Positions 8,247 through 21,285 of a stretch of 64,000 bases of DNA are shown here, in pieces. The DNA is from Diadophis punctatus similis (taxonomy: Eukaryota; Chordata; Lepidosauria; Squamata; Dipsadidae): contig JALIGW010000002.1 in assembly GCA_023053685.1 (NCBI GenBank), forward strand, positions 172,537,430 through 172,601,429, in the 5' to 3' direction. The notes under the pieces are model-generated. The model was not told where the DNA came from. It saw nothing but the letters and a program-made list of their open reading frames with translations, and did no database searches. Position numbers and translations under genes: made by a program. Numbering within the stretch: position 1 is the first letter of the stretch; each line of letters opens with the position of its first letter.

Positions 8247-10888
8247 GTATTTTTATCACAGATGGCATCAGCATTCAGTCTGGCTGTATGTGGGGGGGGG
8301 AAATCTGCATCGATGGAGCACGCATAAGATTTTATTTATGTAGTCATTTATGCTTAAACAAATAAACCCTAAAAAAAAATCTAATGCCATTTGAGTGACA
8401 CTGATGGTGGGGGTGGGAAGGGTTTACTGGGATTGTTCAGAGCAAAATATATTATGCAACGTGAAAATAGATTGTTAGTGAATATACCACTGAGATAAAT
8501 GAGCAACCTATAGTCGTAATAGAAGATGGCAGTCAAGTCAACTCAGACCTCAGAATACAACAAATAATTGATTCTCCCTCATCCATTCGACAGTGTGATA
8601 AGAGCGTCAATTTCAGTCTGCCTGCCTGGATGTAGCTTAGTTCTTTTGCCATAAATTTCATCATATCACACTAGCAATTTCAAAAACTGATATACTATTC
8701 TCCACATCTGAGTTGGACTCAAAGATTGAATAGCAATTTGTTTTAGCACAAATACTATAAATTTATTTGATAGGGTTTTGTGGTTCCTGTAAATGTATAT
8801 TACCTCAACTACCTATTTGCCTTCTTAGATATAAATCTGCTTAATGCCCAATAGGTGAAAATTAATTTATACTTTTAGGTCTAAAGGACATGATGGCTAT
8901 ATATGATAGGTGGAGATTTGGTTGGAAATTAAGGAACAACAAGATGCTTATAACTTCAGATATTTCATGTAAGAGTAGAAAAAACTGAAATAAATTGAAC
9001 AATTAATTTTTAAAATTCCTTAGCCAAAGTATTTGTTCTAAATTAAACAATATTGAGAGTGAATTTGACTTTTTAAAAAGGATTTAAACAGACACAAGTC
9101 AGCATGGCTGATTAATGTTTATTATTATTATTATTTTGAAAAGGCATTGAAAGAGTTATAGCAATCTGAATTTTGGGACATACATACAGTAAGTCCCATA
9201 CAAGTGCACGAATTTCTCTGCAGAGGAAGATGGCCTTGAGGCTCTGGTTCTAAATATTTCATGGACACATGAGAATTATCTAAAAGGCATATTTAAGGTT
9301 CTGGATAAACTCAACCACATACATGTTTTTCCATTCCAAAAATCTTTGTAAATAATACTATCTGCTTGTAAAATTACCCGTCAATTGATGTGGGAGCTTC
9401 AGTTGTGCAGAAAAGAGGATTAAGAGCACCATTATTTAGACATTTGGATTTCTAGATTCAGACCTTCATCTCTTCCAGAAAGTAGCTATTCTGAAATGAG
9501 CCATGGCTATAATTATATATTTTTTCTAACCTGGAATTAATCCACCTGTATGGCCTTGCAGTTAGAGTAGACAAAAGTGACATCCCTGGCATTTGGAAGC
9601 ATTTGTAATGTTTTCCTCAATCATACATGTTCCATTTTTTCCCAGCAACGAGTGTTCAAAACTGTCGATTTTTATTGAAGCACATAGATTTTATAGTTTC
9701 ATTGAAAACACGTCATTGGATTATCTATATACATAGAACTGTACCAGAACATTTATATTTGTCATTCAATTGTAGAACCTGTAATATCTCTACAAAAATT
9801 CATGACTTAGTAATAATAATACAATTTATAGGAATTTTTTCATTAACAGTATGGAAATTTCATCACTAGAAATCTGAGGGGGTGGGGCGGGGATAATCAG
9901 TGGGAATCCTAGTACTCTTTATTGCCTTTTACTATATTTCAACCAAGCAAAATAAATACTTCGAGTTAAATGCTCTGCCAGTCCAAGCCATGAACTCAAC
10001 CAACATCTCTCTCTTTGATTGAGTCAACACTTTTAAACATTTTGCTGAGTCATACAGACATTGATTTCCCCTCTGTCATTGAGTGAAGGGATCATCTGAA
10101 GGGGATCATTTTATGCATCAGTGCATAAGCTGAGGATATCCTTCTGGTGTACATTTGAAAGTAAAGTTGGAAAGCTGAATAATAGCTGAACATATCCATG
10201 GAGAGACTGCTTTTCTCTCAAGTATTTCATGGCTGTCTATGACGGAAGTTCAGTATACAAATATATTTCATATAATGTCACTATAAGAAATGGTTTGGGG
10301 ATAGGGATCATATACATTTCTTACATCAAGGGAAATTTGGAGGAGGAAATGTTGCAGGTGAGATTGGATAGAGACATCTTTGACAAAATTTCTTAAAAGC
10401 AATAGTGGGCAGCAGCATACCTGACCAGAACAAGAATAGATATCTGAGTGTTGTCATAGGCATTTACAGTATTTCAGCTGCTGGTTGCTATGAAGGCAAT
10501 CCAGCCCTATTCCTTAAGAGCTGACAAAAAGGAAGCTTTAGAGTCCTCCAAAGCTGAACGCTGGAGAGCTGTTCCAAAAATGCAATACCAATCAATAGGT
10601 CTGTATTTAAACCTATTGACATTGTTTAATGAATAGTCTGAACAATTTTCCAAGGGGGAAAAAGCAAGATGGCTTGCAAGAAAAGAGATATCCTTCATTT
10701 TTGACAGAGTAATTGCTTACTGTTGTTTATGTTGAACATCCTTTTCTGAAAGATACCGTCTCTGAGCCAAAATGCAGCAATGCCATGTATTTAGTCATTC
10801 TGTCTGGAAAGTAGTTTAAGCATTAAATATAATGTACTCCATTCATCATTTGGATCTATAAGCTTGTGCAATCATAATAAAGGCAGGA
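8247..10888. other. Unique AT-rich intronic DNA
   Basis: No exon-like frame, RNA gene or identifiable repeat. Small frames (8125-8343, 9627-9869, 10507-10698) show no recognisable motif. Confidence 0.5.
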
Positions 10889-10901
10889 GAATGAATGAAT
10901 G

Positions 10902-10944
<43 letters not shown>
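10889..10944. repeat. (GAAT)n(CAAT)n microsatellite
   Basis: Three GAAT units followed by about ten CAAT units. Confidence 0.95.
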
Positions 10945-12623
10945 GAACAACTATGCATGCTGGAATGTTTCAGATATTTTTGTTATCTGAGAAAGATAAT
11001 ATAGGAAGGGACAGAGGGGTGGAGGGCATTCAGTACAGTATCAGATCGAGTTCTAGAGTGTTTTTTAAGAATTAAATCAATGGCTTTTTATTTTACAAAG
11101 CATTTGTGATTTTCCTGTATTACATAATTCATTTCAAAGAAGTCATAAACTACAGTATGTCAGGTCTAGGAATTAAGATAAACAAGCATTGATTTCCAAA
11201 ACAGAGAAGCCAATTTACACACTATTTCAACCTTCCATTGGATCTATATACAGTGGGCATTTAGAAGGAATTGCTACTTTACTAATTTAAATCCAAAACT
11301 ATTTAATTAGAAATGCAATAACTGTTCCCATAGCAGTAACATTTGTAGCTTGTATTCTTATTCGGCCTATTTTTTTGCTTTTTGAGATCTACCTAACAAT
11401 GAAGAACCACACATCTTAGCAAAATACTTTTATCCATTTAGAATTAAAGTAGCATCTCTCGTATTTTTATTTCTTTTTTGTTCTGATTGTGGTGACATTT
11501 GGCAACAATTGAATAGTAATCCATATGGTGTTCATGCGGAAATGCTCAGGAGCCCTTGAACTGAACTTCAGTAGCACCCTTGTGCACTTTTTCTTTCATA
11601 TACTGTATCACGCCTGGACAAATTAGCATAGGGAAACTATCAAGGGAATTGCTTTAATCTGAAAAGAAAACAATTTATTGAATGACTGTAAATCACTGAG
11701 AAGGATTAGGCACAGGGAAGGAGTTTGGAATATCACAATTAAACAGAGATTAAACTCTTGAATTTCCTGTCTTTTTAACAGCACTAGAATAAAAACAATG
11801 TATTTCACTCTTGATTGATGATACTTGGCTAGTAACTTTCCAAACAGGAAAGTTGTTTCCACCATTAAAGCTACTCTTCTAAATCTTTTTTCATTAAACT
11901 CTGCACACAGTATAATGATCTTTCCCATGGAATGAAGCTCAAAATTAACCCATTAATTTGCAGTACTTATGATACCACTCTTAATAAGATGCTTCGCTTT
12001 TATTACTTACTAAGAAAGCTTCCATGCACAACAATGGGGGGGGGGAACCCTTTACTTTTACATTCTAAATCTTAGACAGTAGGGGTTTGCTCTATCCACA
12101 TTGGAGAAATGGATGGTGAAGATGATGGAACTTGCAGAGATAGCTAAATTAACTGCTTTCATCGGGGGGGGGGGGAATCTACAGTTATGGCTAACTGCTT
12201 ATAGACTTTTTACACGAAACAGAAAAATGTGCACTTATGATATATGGTTTTGATTATCAGGGAAAAAAACTGGATAATAGAAGAAAGTGAGCCTTTTTAT
12301 GTCTAATCACAGAGCAACAGATAATTTTGTAATTATATTTGCTACAAAGGAAATTGGGAACTTCTTTCTATTTTCTTTTTTATTCTTTCTTTCAGTACTT
12401 TTCCTTTTTTCCCTTTCTTCTTTGCCTTTTTGTTCTGTATTAGTTTATGTAAGTTTTTATGTTCTTTGTAAAAGTTTTTATATAACCCCCTACCCACCGA
12501 CTCCCATATATATTTTTTCTTTAATTGCATGGCATTTTTATTGTGCATTTTTATTATGAAAGTTTTGCCTAAGATTGGCCAATATCCAGCAAATGTTAAT
12601 TGAGAATGATTAATGCTGTCCAG
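10945..12623. other. Unique AT-rich intronic DNA
   Basis: Contains two short poly-G runs (about 12036 and 12165). Nothing else recognised. Confidence 0.45.
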
Positions 12624-12863
12624 AGCTAATAGCATTAGCACTTATATACTGCTTCATAGTGCTTTACAGCCCTCTCTAAGCGGTTTACAGAGTCAGCATA
12701 TTGCCCCCAACAATTTGGGTCCTCATTTTACCTACCTCAGAAGGATGGAAGGGTGAGTCAACCTTGAGCCTGGTGAGATTCGATCTGCCAAACTGCTGGC
12801 AGCCGGTGATCAACAGAAGTAGCCTGCAGTATTGCACTCTAACCACTGCGCCACCGCGGCTCT
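12624..12863 (-). mobile_element. tRNA-derived SINE, family A, full-length
   Basis: The minus strand reads GAGCCGCGGTGGCGCAGTGG with a pol III box A (TGGCGCAGTGG), a box B-like region, then the body CTCAAGGTTGACTC ... AATTGTTGGGGGCAATATG ... GTAAACCGCTTAGAGAGGG, and the end AAGTGCTAATGCTATTAG. The same family occurs at 24450, 55476 and 61536. Confidence 0.9.
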
Positions 12864-13095
12864 TGTATAATGCTTTGAATAATGCTTTGATAGTGCAAAG
12901 TAATGCATTTTAATCTTGATTAATGTTCAAAGTTCCTTTGGATTCACCTCAATCCCTGTGTATTTCATGGACATATCCAACCCATTTTCTTGGGGACAAT
13001 ATGAAGAGATTTGCCATTCCCTTCTTCCATATTTTCCCCAACTTCCTAGTCCAACTTACAGCTATAGTGTTACCTGACACTTTTTTTATTTTACC
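12864..13095. other. Short unique stretch
   Basis: Nothing recognised. Confidence 0.35.
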
Positions 13096-13185
13096 AGTAA
13101 AGTACTAACCAGGACTGACCCTGCTTAATGTCTGAGCCCAGGCAGGTTCAGCTAGATGGTGTTCCAGCTGTGTATTACTTTAAAA
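13096..13185 (-). pseudogene. 5S rRNA-derived fragment
   Basis: Reversed, the sequence contains AAGCAGGGTC, CCTGGTTAGTACTT and, further 5', GAACACCATCT and CTGAACC. These match the order of vertebrate 5S rRNA from about position 8 to 75, through the internal promoter. It is too diverged to be a functional 5S gene. It may be a retropseudogene or the head of a 5S-derived SINE. Confidence 0.6.
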
Positions 13186-14164
13186 TGGAGTTGGACAACT
13201 TGTGACTCAAGAAGCTCATGTGAGTTTTCACCTAATTGTACACTGCCCACAGCCAAATTTTGCAAGCCCTGTTGAATACACTGGCTGACACAATTTTTAA
13301 ACCCTCCACAAAATTTAGTATAAAAAAATACTAAATGAACAGCAAGTCCCAGGCTGTATTCAGATATTCATGATGTGGTAAGAGTGGTATAGGGACACCA
13401 TGGAGTTCACAGGAAGGATATTTCACTGATAAGCTGGTTCCTCACATGTTTTAATTGACAACTTGTTTTGTATATAGAATTAATGAACACTCAGCATGAT
13501 GGTTATAAAGCTTATAAACCAGCCAGTTTAGATGTGTCATGGCAGAACACAGCATACATACCTGTTATCCAGTGTATGCTCCTATAAACATTTATCTTTA
13601 AGAAAGCTTGTACTGACCATAGGGCTTTCAACTTCCCTTTCTTGGAAATCCCTTCTGGATATATTGTGATTGCTTTATCCAGAAGCACCTTCTGTGCAAG
13701 TCCTCACATCTGTGATATGGAACACCTATCCCTACCCCAGAAGGTGCTATTTGGAAATGAGCAAAGAGTAATCAAAAATAGGAAGGGAATGAGAGGTGAG
13801 GGAGGAAGGGGGTTATGAGATTTTTTTTAAGAAGGCATATCAAAGAATTACATGCTTCATTCACTTTTGTGTCTGCCTCTTTTTGCCACATTAATTTCCC
13901 AAGAACTTCTTCTTTAAAAAAAAATCTTTTCCCACTTCTGATCCCTGGCAAGCATTTGATATCCTGATCCAAAGTGAGACCATTATACACTGAAACAGCC
14001 TTCATACTTTCTGTACACATGTTTTGTTTGGTTGCAAAATTTGCCCTCTGCCAACATATGCAGCTTTTGTCTATTTTTAAAAGAAGAGCCTTTTTAATGA
14101 TTGGGCAATAGTAGTCCCCAAGTCATATTCAATCAAAGCCAACCAAGACTTTATCACATACAGT
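13186..14164. other. Unique AT-rich intronic DNA
   Basis: Nothing recognised. Confidence 0.45.
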
Positions 14165-14166
14165 AT

Positions 14167-14205
<39 letters not shown>

Positions 14206-15310
14206 TTTTGTTATTCTTATATGCCGCCCAACTCCCGAAGGACTCAGGGCGGCGTACAACAAAGAAAAATACAAGAATAAACAAAATTACATAGAATTAA
14301 AAACTAATACAAAATTTAAAAGCAGTATAAAAAACAACAACATCCATTCAACACCATACATACTTGGGGGGTGAGCTCGAGTGGATTAAGCTGTCCCCCC
14401 CACCTGCAGGAAGAGCCATGTCTTGACGGCTTTTCGGAAGGCCAGCAGAGTGGGGATGGTTCGGGTCTCTGGGGGTAGTTGGTTCCAGAGCACGGGGCCA
14501 GCCACAGAGAAGGCTCTCCCCCTAGGGCCCGCCAGCCGGCATTGTTTGGCCGACGGGACCTGGAGGAGGCCAACTCTGTGGGCCCTAACCGGTCGGAGGG
14601 AAGTATGAGGCAGAATGCGGTCCCGAAGATATCCTGGTCCTAAGCCATGAAGGGCTTTAAAGATGGTGATCAACACCTTGAATTGGACCCGGAGACCGAT
14701 GGGCAGCCAATGCAGCTGGCGGAGTATCGGTGTCACGTGGGTGTACCTTGGCACACCCACCACAGCACGCGCAGCCGCATTTTGCACCAGCTGAAGTCTC
14801 CGGATACTCTTCAAGGGTAGCCCCATGTAGAGCGCATTGCAGTAGTCCAAACGCGAGGTGACAAGGGCATGAGTGACCGTGAGTAGAGCCTCCTTCTCCA
14901 AGTATGGCCGCAGCTGGTGCACCAGGCGAACCTGTGCAAAGGCCCCCCTAGCCACAGCAGAAAGATGGTGGTCCAATTTTAGCTGTGGATCTAGGAGGAC
15001 CCCCAAGTTGCGGGCCTGGTCTGAGGGAGTCAGTTTCGCACCCTTAAAGACCAAGGAGGGATAGTTGTCATGGTCCTTAGGAGGCAATATCCACAGCCAC
15101 TCAGTCTTATCAGGATTAAGTCTGAGTCTGTTCCTCCCCATCCAGATCTTAACATCGTCCAGGCATCGGCACATTACATCAACTGCCTCCCTGAAGTCAG
15201 ACGGGGTGGTGATGTACAGCTGGGTGTCGTCAGCGTACTGATGGAAACACACCCCATGTCTGCGAATGATCTCACCCAACGGTTTCATGTAGATGTTAAA
15301 CAGGATGGGC
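14165..15310 (-). mobile_element. 5'-truncated L2-type LINE, reverse orientation
   Basis: The 3' tail is (TTTA)n at 14165-14209 on the plus strand, followed by the 3' UTR hairpin (GCCGCCC ... GGGCGGCG). The coding frame at 14386-15288 (300 aa) begins MKPLGEIIRRHG, contains HQYADDTQLY, LNPDKTEWLW, SRLDYCNALYMG and LHWLPIGLR, and ends KTWLFLQVGGTA. RT motifs A and B are missing; homology stops at 15310. It is very similar to the copy at 28882-29893. Confidence 0.93.
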
Positions 15311-16828
15311 TAAATCCACATGGAAGCTATTTTTAATTAAACACTGACATATCATTGCACATTACATTTAGGAAGGAACAATAAATGTACAGATACCAGA
15401 GGCTTTATAAATCCCATTGGTAAGATTAAGACAGAAGTCATCCATTACAGAATCCCAAATTCCCTAAGTAACATTCAACTCAATATGAGGCCTTGGCTGT
15501 ACTGAAGTGACCATGTTTGGCAGCAATGATGTCCCCATAAGTGGCACCCATATTATGCTTAGCTCATTGTTTCAGTCTTATCTGAAACCATCTACCTCCA
15601 TACAGTCACTGGCCATTCAAAAAAAATAGATGGGTCAGTGCTGAAACACCACGATCTGAATCAGAGGAAGATGAGGAAGAGCATTCCATGCTGAAACTTC
15701 ATAATAATAATAAAGGTTAGGTAGATAAAAAAGAGTTTTCTGTTTATGCTAACAAGAGTTTTCTGAGAAGAACTTTGCACAGAGACTTCTTCCGCTGGAA
15801 TAAAAACTGTACACCCATTCACCATCAAAAGATAGCCCTTCAGCATTTGAGAGATAGATTTAAGGACAAAAATAATTAATGCAGTCTAGGAGATATGAGC
15901 AAATAAAATAAATCAGCTTAGGTATCACGTAAAGCATAGCCATCTCCACCTCCTGTAGCTCCTTGTTATGCTTTGATGAAATGGAATCCAAATTTTTCGG
16001 CCTTGCCTATGGTGTCCAAAGGCTTGTCCAAATCTAAATTATTAAGTGCAGAACCCAAGTTAGAGGAAATCGTTTGATGTAAATAAATCTGAACTAGCCC
16101 TATCTTTTCTATACTTTATCCTAAACCTCATGAACCTTCGGGCAAATATGTTTCTTCCCTTGCCTGAATCAGCTTCTAAGTGATAGTAGGATCAAAGTCA
16201 AATAAACCTCTTCCCCATTATTGGTCTGTATCTACTAGATAAGGCAGCATCCCAAACTAGTTTAGACTTTCATGGCCCTGAAGCCCAAAACTCATTCCAA
16301 ACTTTCAGTAAAGCTTTATATCACAAACGATTACTTGATGATAAGAGCTCAACTCAGAGCTGCTAGGATCTGGAATGAAATGAAATTGGGTTCCATTAAG
16401 CTGCAGCATTTAGTTTTATTCAAGCAGAAGTGTGGAAAGAGGTGTTCAAACTTGGTGAACAAATTGAGAGCAAATGGACACCCACCAGCTGCCCAGGAAC
16501 TCAAAGAGGTAAATGGTAAAGCTGCCAGCAATCACTTGCTGGGCCCAGCTAAATAATTTGTGCCAATATTCAGCTCTCTAGCATTCTTTTAAGAGGGCAC
16601 TATTTCTAACATAAAACCTTCCATTAAAGCCAAACGGTTTTCAATGATAGCATTTTATTTGAGAGTGGCATTGTATGGGAAAAAAAGCACATTTTCTTTT
16701 CTTTTTCAGGTGGGAAAATCTTTAAAAATCTTTCCAATGGTTAAGATTTTGAATCAATTTGGAATATGTTCCAGAAACATGTTGAGTTTATGAAAACCTT
16801 GCCAGTTGAATTAGTTAGTTAGAAGGCT
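15311..16828. other. Unique intronic DNA
   Basis: The 94-codon frame at 16272-16556 has no recognisable domain or splice context. Nothing else recognised. Confidence 0.45.
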
Positions 16829-16860
16829 GTTTGTTGTTGTTGTTGTTGTTGTTGTTGTTT
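16829..16860. repeat. (TTG)n microsatellite
   Basis: About ten TTG units. Confidence 0.9.
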
Positions 16861-17602
16861 TGTTTAAATAATGTCATAACTTTCATAACACACCTTACAA
16901 CTTGCTTATTCTATATTCTTCAGTATTATTGAAGGAATTCTTACTCATCTTAAATTTAGTTCCTTGAATTCTTTTCTAATAACCATGGACTTTATGAAAG
17001 AAAACACAGTGAAGTGATTTCTAATGAAAACAACAACAACCTGGGAGCTGTTTTTAATTTAATTTCATTTACTTTCACCCCCTCTTTTTCATTTCCCACT
17101 CTTTACCTTGTCTTCTTTAAGAGCTAAATTACACCTAGGAAGAAACCTGCTGGATCAGAATAAGCACCTCTACACATTCCCTTGTGGCCAATCAGAAACC
17201 AGAAGAGATTCACAGGTAGGAAAGCAAAGGAGGTAAATTGCATTAATTTATGCCTAGAGAAAAAACAACACTAAAGATCAAACATAGAACTCGTTTCAGA
17301 ATGAAACCTAACTGCAGCTAAAACTAGACAAAGAAGAGAGAAGATACTATATATAAAGACAAACCAAAGCAACAGTAAATAAAATTTTCAAAATCCTGGT
17401 CCACAGTGCATTGCCCTGGGCACCAAAGGGCTGTCCCATTTTATTATGTTTAATTTATTTTAATAGAACATAAATGAAACAAATATGTTGTGAAACAAAG
17501 TATCAGGCTCAAGTATATTTATTATTTTCAAGGATGGATTTGGAATTTTGAAATGGGAGTGCTCAGTTGAACCAGAATAAGATCAGGAGAGATTTCTGTC
17601 TC
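16861..17602. other. AT-rich intronic DNA
   Basis: Nothing recognised. Confidence 0.4.
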
Positions 17603-17622
17603 GTGTGTGTGTGTGTGTGTGT
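17603..17622. repeat. (GT)n microsatellite
   Basis: About ten GT units, abutting the hAT-like element. Confidence 0.9.
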
Positions 17623-17624
17623 AT

Positions 17625-17889
17625 TAGTGCTAAAATCCAATTTTTTTACTACCAATTCTGTGGGTGTGGCTTGGTGGGCATGGTGTGGCTTGGTGGGCTT
17701 GGCTTGGTGGACGTGGCAGGGGAAGGATATTGCAAATCTCCATTCCCACCCCACTCTGGGGCCAGCCAGAGGTGGTATTTGCCGGTTCTCTGAACTCCTC
17801 AAAATTTCCGCTACCAGTTCTCCGAACTATTCAAAATTTCTGCTACCGGTTCTCCAGAACCTGTCAGAACCTGCTGGATTTCACCCCTG
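17625..17889. mobile_element. hAT-type MITE, diverged
   Basis: The right end GGATTTCACCCCTG is a hAT-like terminus. The left end AGTGCTAAAATCCAA is a decayed inverse of it. GTGTGTAT (17617-17624) and GTGTGCAT (17890-17897) are an 8-bp duplication with one mismatch. The inside holds short repeats of GTGGCTTGGTGGGC and of CTACCGGTTCTC. Confidence 0.7.
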
Positions 17890-17897
17890 GTGTGCAT

Positions 17898-19140
17898 TTG
17901 CAAATGGATACACATACATATTTGTGTACCAGAGAAGTGAACAAGCTAGCAGGAAGATAATCACATTTTTTAAATTGTGATTTTTAACCACAATTCCATT
18001 GTATTGCCTGCATTAAAGCCTACAAGTCATAATTGGAAGATGTTGGGATGGAAGTATAATGTATTATTCATGTAATAATTTTACACATTGGTATCATTCC
18101 AATTAAAACAATGGTGAATTTTATTTTTGTTTATTGTGGTGAACTAGGTATTGATACTTTGAAGTAGCTTATCAGCAGTCATGTTTTTAAACCATTTGAG
18201 ATTCTGTAAAATTGTGAATTGGCTGCACATTCAGTACAAACTTCTATTGATTTGTAAGTATGATCCTCACATATTAGCAGTCCCTAAAACTCCCACGTTG
18301 CAATCAGTACTGGAATACATTTTAGGTTATTCTAAGCTTGTTGTCCTTTTTTTAATATAAATAGTGAAATCATCATTAAATTCATTGAAGGAACTTTGGA
18401 ATGCAGAGTTGCAGTATCTCATAGCAACATGTATTTATGATCTTAAAGAATATTAAATATTATTTTTATAATTTGAGACTAATTCAATCAGGGACTCTTT
18501 TAAAGTTTACTGGGAATGTTTAAAAAGGATTGGTTAACAACCCCCATCATGTTGGAAGTGTAAAACGAGTGAGGTGACACTCATATAATATAGGTTGACA
18601 CATTTTTGGCACAGGACTTGAATGTTTTTAAGTAGATTTATGGGAAAATCTTTAAATGTTAAAGCTGTTAATCTATTGCTGCTTTTGAATTATATACTAA
18701 AGCTCTGGAATCTAACTGTCTGTGGGGAATTATGGCTTAATTGTACATGTGGCCTGCTTAAAATAATAAATATTCAGTAATAATTATTCCAGATATTAGG
18801 GATTGCTTTTTGAAAGTGTGTGACTTATCTGTTCTTTTCCGCATATAAGGATGAAGAAAGTGCTCTTTTTAGCATAGATTTTATACTTTACAATAATATT
18901 TTGTATCTAATTATATATATTTTGCAAACCAGTGACTACTTATAAATATAAAATTTAAGCTAGATTTTGTGTCTGATTTTTCTTTTTCTCTTGTTCCTAT
19001 TTTTTCCTTTTCTTTTACTGATTGTTTCATTTTGTCATTAATGTGTACCAATATATTGTGCTGTTTTTAAAATAAAGAATACATTTAAAATATTTTTTTA
19101 AATAATGATATAGATTGCCCAAAGTTTGGCTTACTTTATT
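17898..19140. other. AT-rich intronic DNA
   Basis: Nothing recognised. Confidence 0.45.
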
Positions 19141-19222
19141 AATTATTAATTAATTATTTTATTTATATATTGATTGATTAAATTTGTTTGCCGTCCTTCT
19201 CATGAAGTGACTCTGGGCAGAT
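19141..19222 (-). mobile_element. Short reversed LINE/SINE 3' end
   Basis: ATTAATTATT-rich tail followed by TTGCCGTCCTTCTCATGAAG and CTCTGGGC, which resembles the 3' end of L2/CR1-type elements in reverse. Too short to classify. Confidence 0.4.
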
Positions 19223-19482
19223 TTAATATCCACAAGATCAATGCAGTTTAAATATGTGGATGTGCATCTGAATTATATACTCCACACTTGAAATGTAATC
19301 CTATTTGAAGAATTATGGACAGCAGCCATGATATTCTGACTATAAAAATGTATATGAATCTAACGTAAATAAGTAAATAAATATTGGAAAAAACAGTGCA
19401 ACCCCCAATTCACAAACTTGGATCGTGTATTCTCTTTCTGTTTAACAGCATTATCCCCATTAATATAATTTAAAAAAACGAT

Positions 19483-20484
19483 TACCGTATTTTTCGGAGT
19501 ATAAGACGCACCAAAGTATAAGACGCACCTTAATTTTGGGGGAGGAAAACAAGGGAAAAAGGCCTCTGCCTCCAAGCAATTTGCCAAACAGCAAACAGCA
19601 AACAGCACAGATGATATACACTGTTTGCTGTGTATTTCTGTGCATGTGTGCCTGACCCATAGAAATAGCAAAGAAATAGCAAATGTACATTATGCCAGAA
19701 AGTTTTCTTAAATGTAGTCACACTAACTCTTCCCAGTTATTTAAATAGATCTACTCCAAGGTAACTAAACTCTAATACTAAACAGGACACTGTTACATTT
19801 CATACTATACTTGTACAGAGCTGTTAAAATTAATTACAATTTCTGGAAGTATACATTATTCTCTATTTAAAAGAAGATACAATAGCACTGGGCCTCTTCA
19901 GAGCAAGCATTTATTTTAAAAAGCTTCTTTATTTTGTTAAGTTGTCTAGATTTACAGGGATCTCCAACTTTGGCAACTTTAAGACTTGTGGACTTCAACT
20001 CCCAGAATTCCACAGCCAGCAAAGCTAACAAAGCTGGCTGTGGAATTCTGGGAGTTGAAGTCCACAAGTCTTAAAATTGCCCCTGGCTCTAGAACAATAA
20101 TAAAGCAGTCTTTAAAAAAAATAAGTCTAATAATTTGAACATTCTACAGACATTTATAGTTATTCACTTACCCCCTTCTATCCAGTTCAGCAAAAAATAA
20201 AAATCTGCCTGTCTCTCCCAGCTATTTGCCTTTGTAGTTAGTTTCACTTTCATTTTCCCACGTGGCAAACCTAATCAGCTGTCGGGAAACTCCTACTGAC
20301 TTGCTTGGCTTTACAGGCTCTTCCCTCTTTCCTGCAAGCAGGTAAATTGCTGGAAGACAGAGGCCAAAGGGTGGGTGGGGGTGGGTGGGGGTGGGTGGGT
20401 GGGTGGGGCTACATTCGGTGTATAAGGTTTTCACCCTCTTTTTGGGGGTAAAAAGGTGCGTCTTATACTCCGAAAAATACCGTA
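19483..20484. mobile_element. TIR DNA transposon of about 1 kb, TA target, non-autonomous
   Basis: The left terminus TACCGTATTTTTCGG and the inverse of the right terminus TACGGTATTTTTCGG extend for about 30 bp of inverted repeat that includes TAAGACGCACC. TA dinucleotides at both ends suggest a Tc1/mariner-type target. No transposase frame is seen. A palindromic MITE is nested at 19955-20085, and a (GGTGG)-rich tract lies near 20370-20406. The right part is shared with 1-232. Confidence 0.78.
19955..20085. mobile_element. Palindromic MITE (hAT-like) nested in the TIR element
   Basis: A 131-bp imperfect palindrome. Its arms contain ACTTCAACTCCCAGAATTCC and its reverse, and its ends are CAGGGATCTCC and GCCCCTG. 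It is related to 2852-2986 by the shared central block. The flanks share only TCTAGA, so the target duplication is not clean. Confidence 0.75.
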
Positions 20485-21285
20485 TGTTTAAAAATTAAGC
20501 TGATTGGTAATACTATATATCTATATTGTTTCTTCTTTGCTGCTGTTTCTTAAGATATTTTTCATTTTCTTTCTTCTTGTATTTGCTATTTTTCTCTGAG
20601 TGAGGGAGGCAATATTAAAGACATGATAATAGTAAAATGCTTTCTATAGCTGTTGTCATGAGTTTTCTGGAAGTGTCTGTATATTTCTGAGTTCCTAACA
20701 TCTCACCAGGCTGATGATAAAACCATACACTGAGATGCAAACTCTTCTGAAATTGCTATTCCCTTTCTGCAAGTTCTTTCTGTAACTCAGGAGTATCCTC
20801 CTTTCCAAATTAACAAAGTAAATCAAACACAATGTTGCAACCATATTTTCCTATTTAATTATTTTAAAAATGTGTTGTTTATTTACCAGTATAATATTAA
20901 AAGTCTTGGAAAAATGTTCATGGACATAGCAAACTGCACACCCCCATGTATATGAACCTAGAAAGAAATGACAACTTTTCTCATAGCAATGAGTAATATC
21001 TTCAGAGAGATGAATAAAAGCTGTGCCAAGAAATCACTCCAGTTTCGAAATATAATGAATCTATTATTTTGCCGCTTAGTAGGCATTGCCAAAAACAATT
21101 TCCAAGCAATATATTTCATTTGTTCTTATTACTAAGCTCAAGAAGGAACACTGTCTAAAGTATAATTTCCCAGTTTCAGATGTTGGACCATGCTTTCCAT
21201 CACCATGAGTCAACCAAACCAATAGTCATCAAATCTGGATGGAGAGCTAGCTGGTGGAAAATGTTAGATATAAGTAAGCTATACT
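20485..21285. other. Intronic DNA
   Basis: Nothing recognised. Confidence 0.4.

Noticed and set aside
16272..16556. 94-codon frame
   Set aside because: No family resemblance, no splice or promoter context; expected by chance in this length of DNA.
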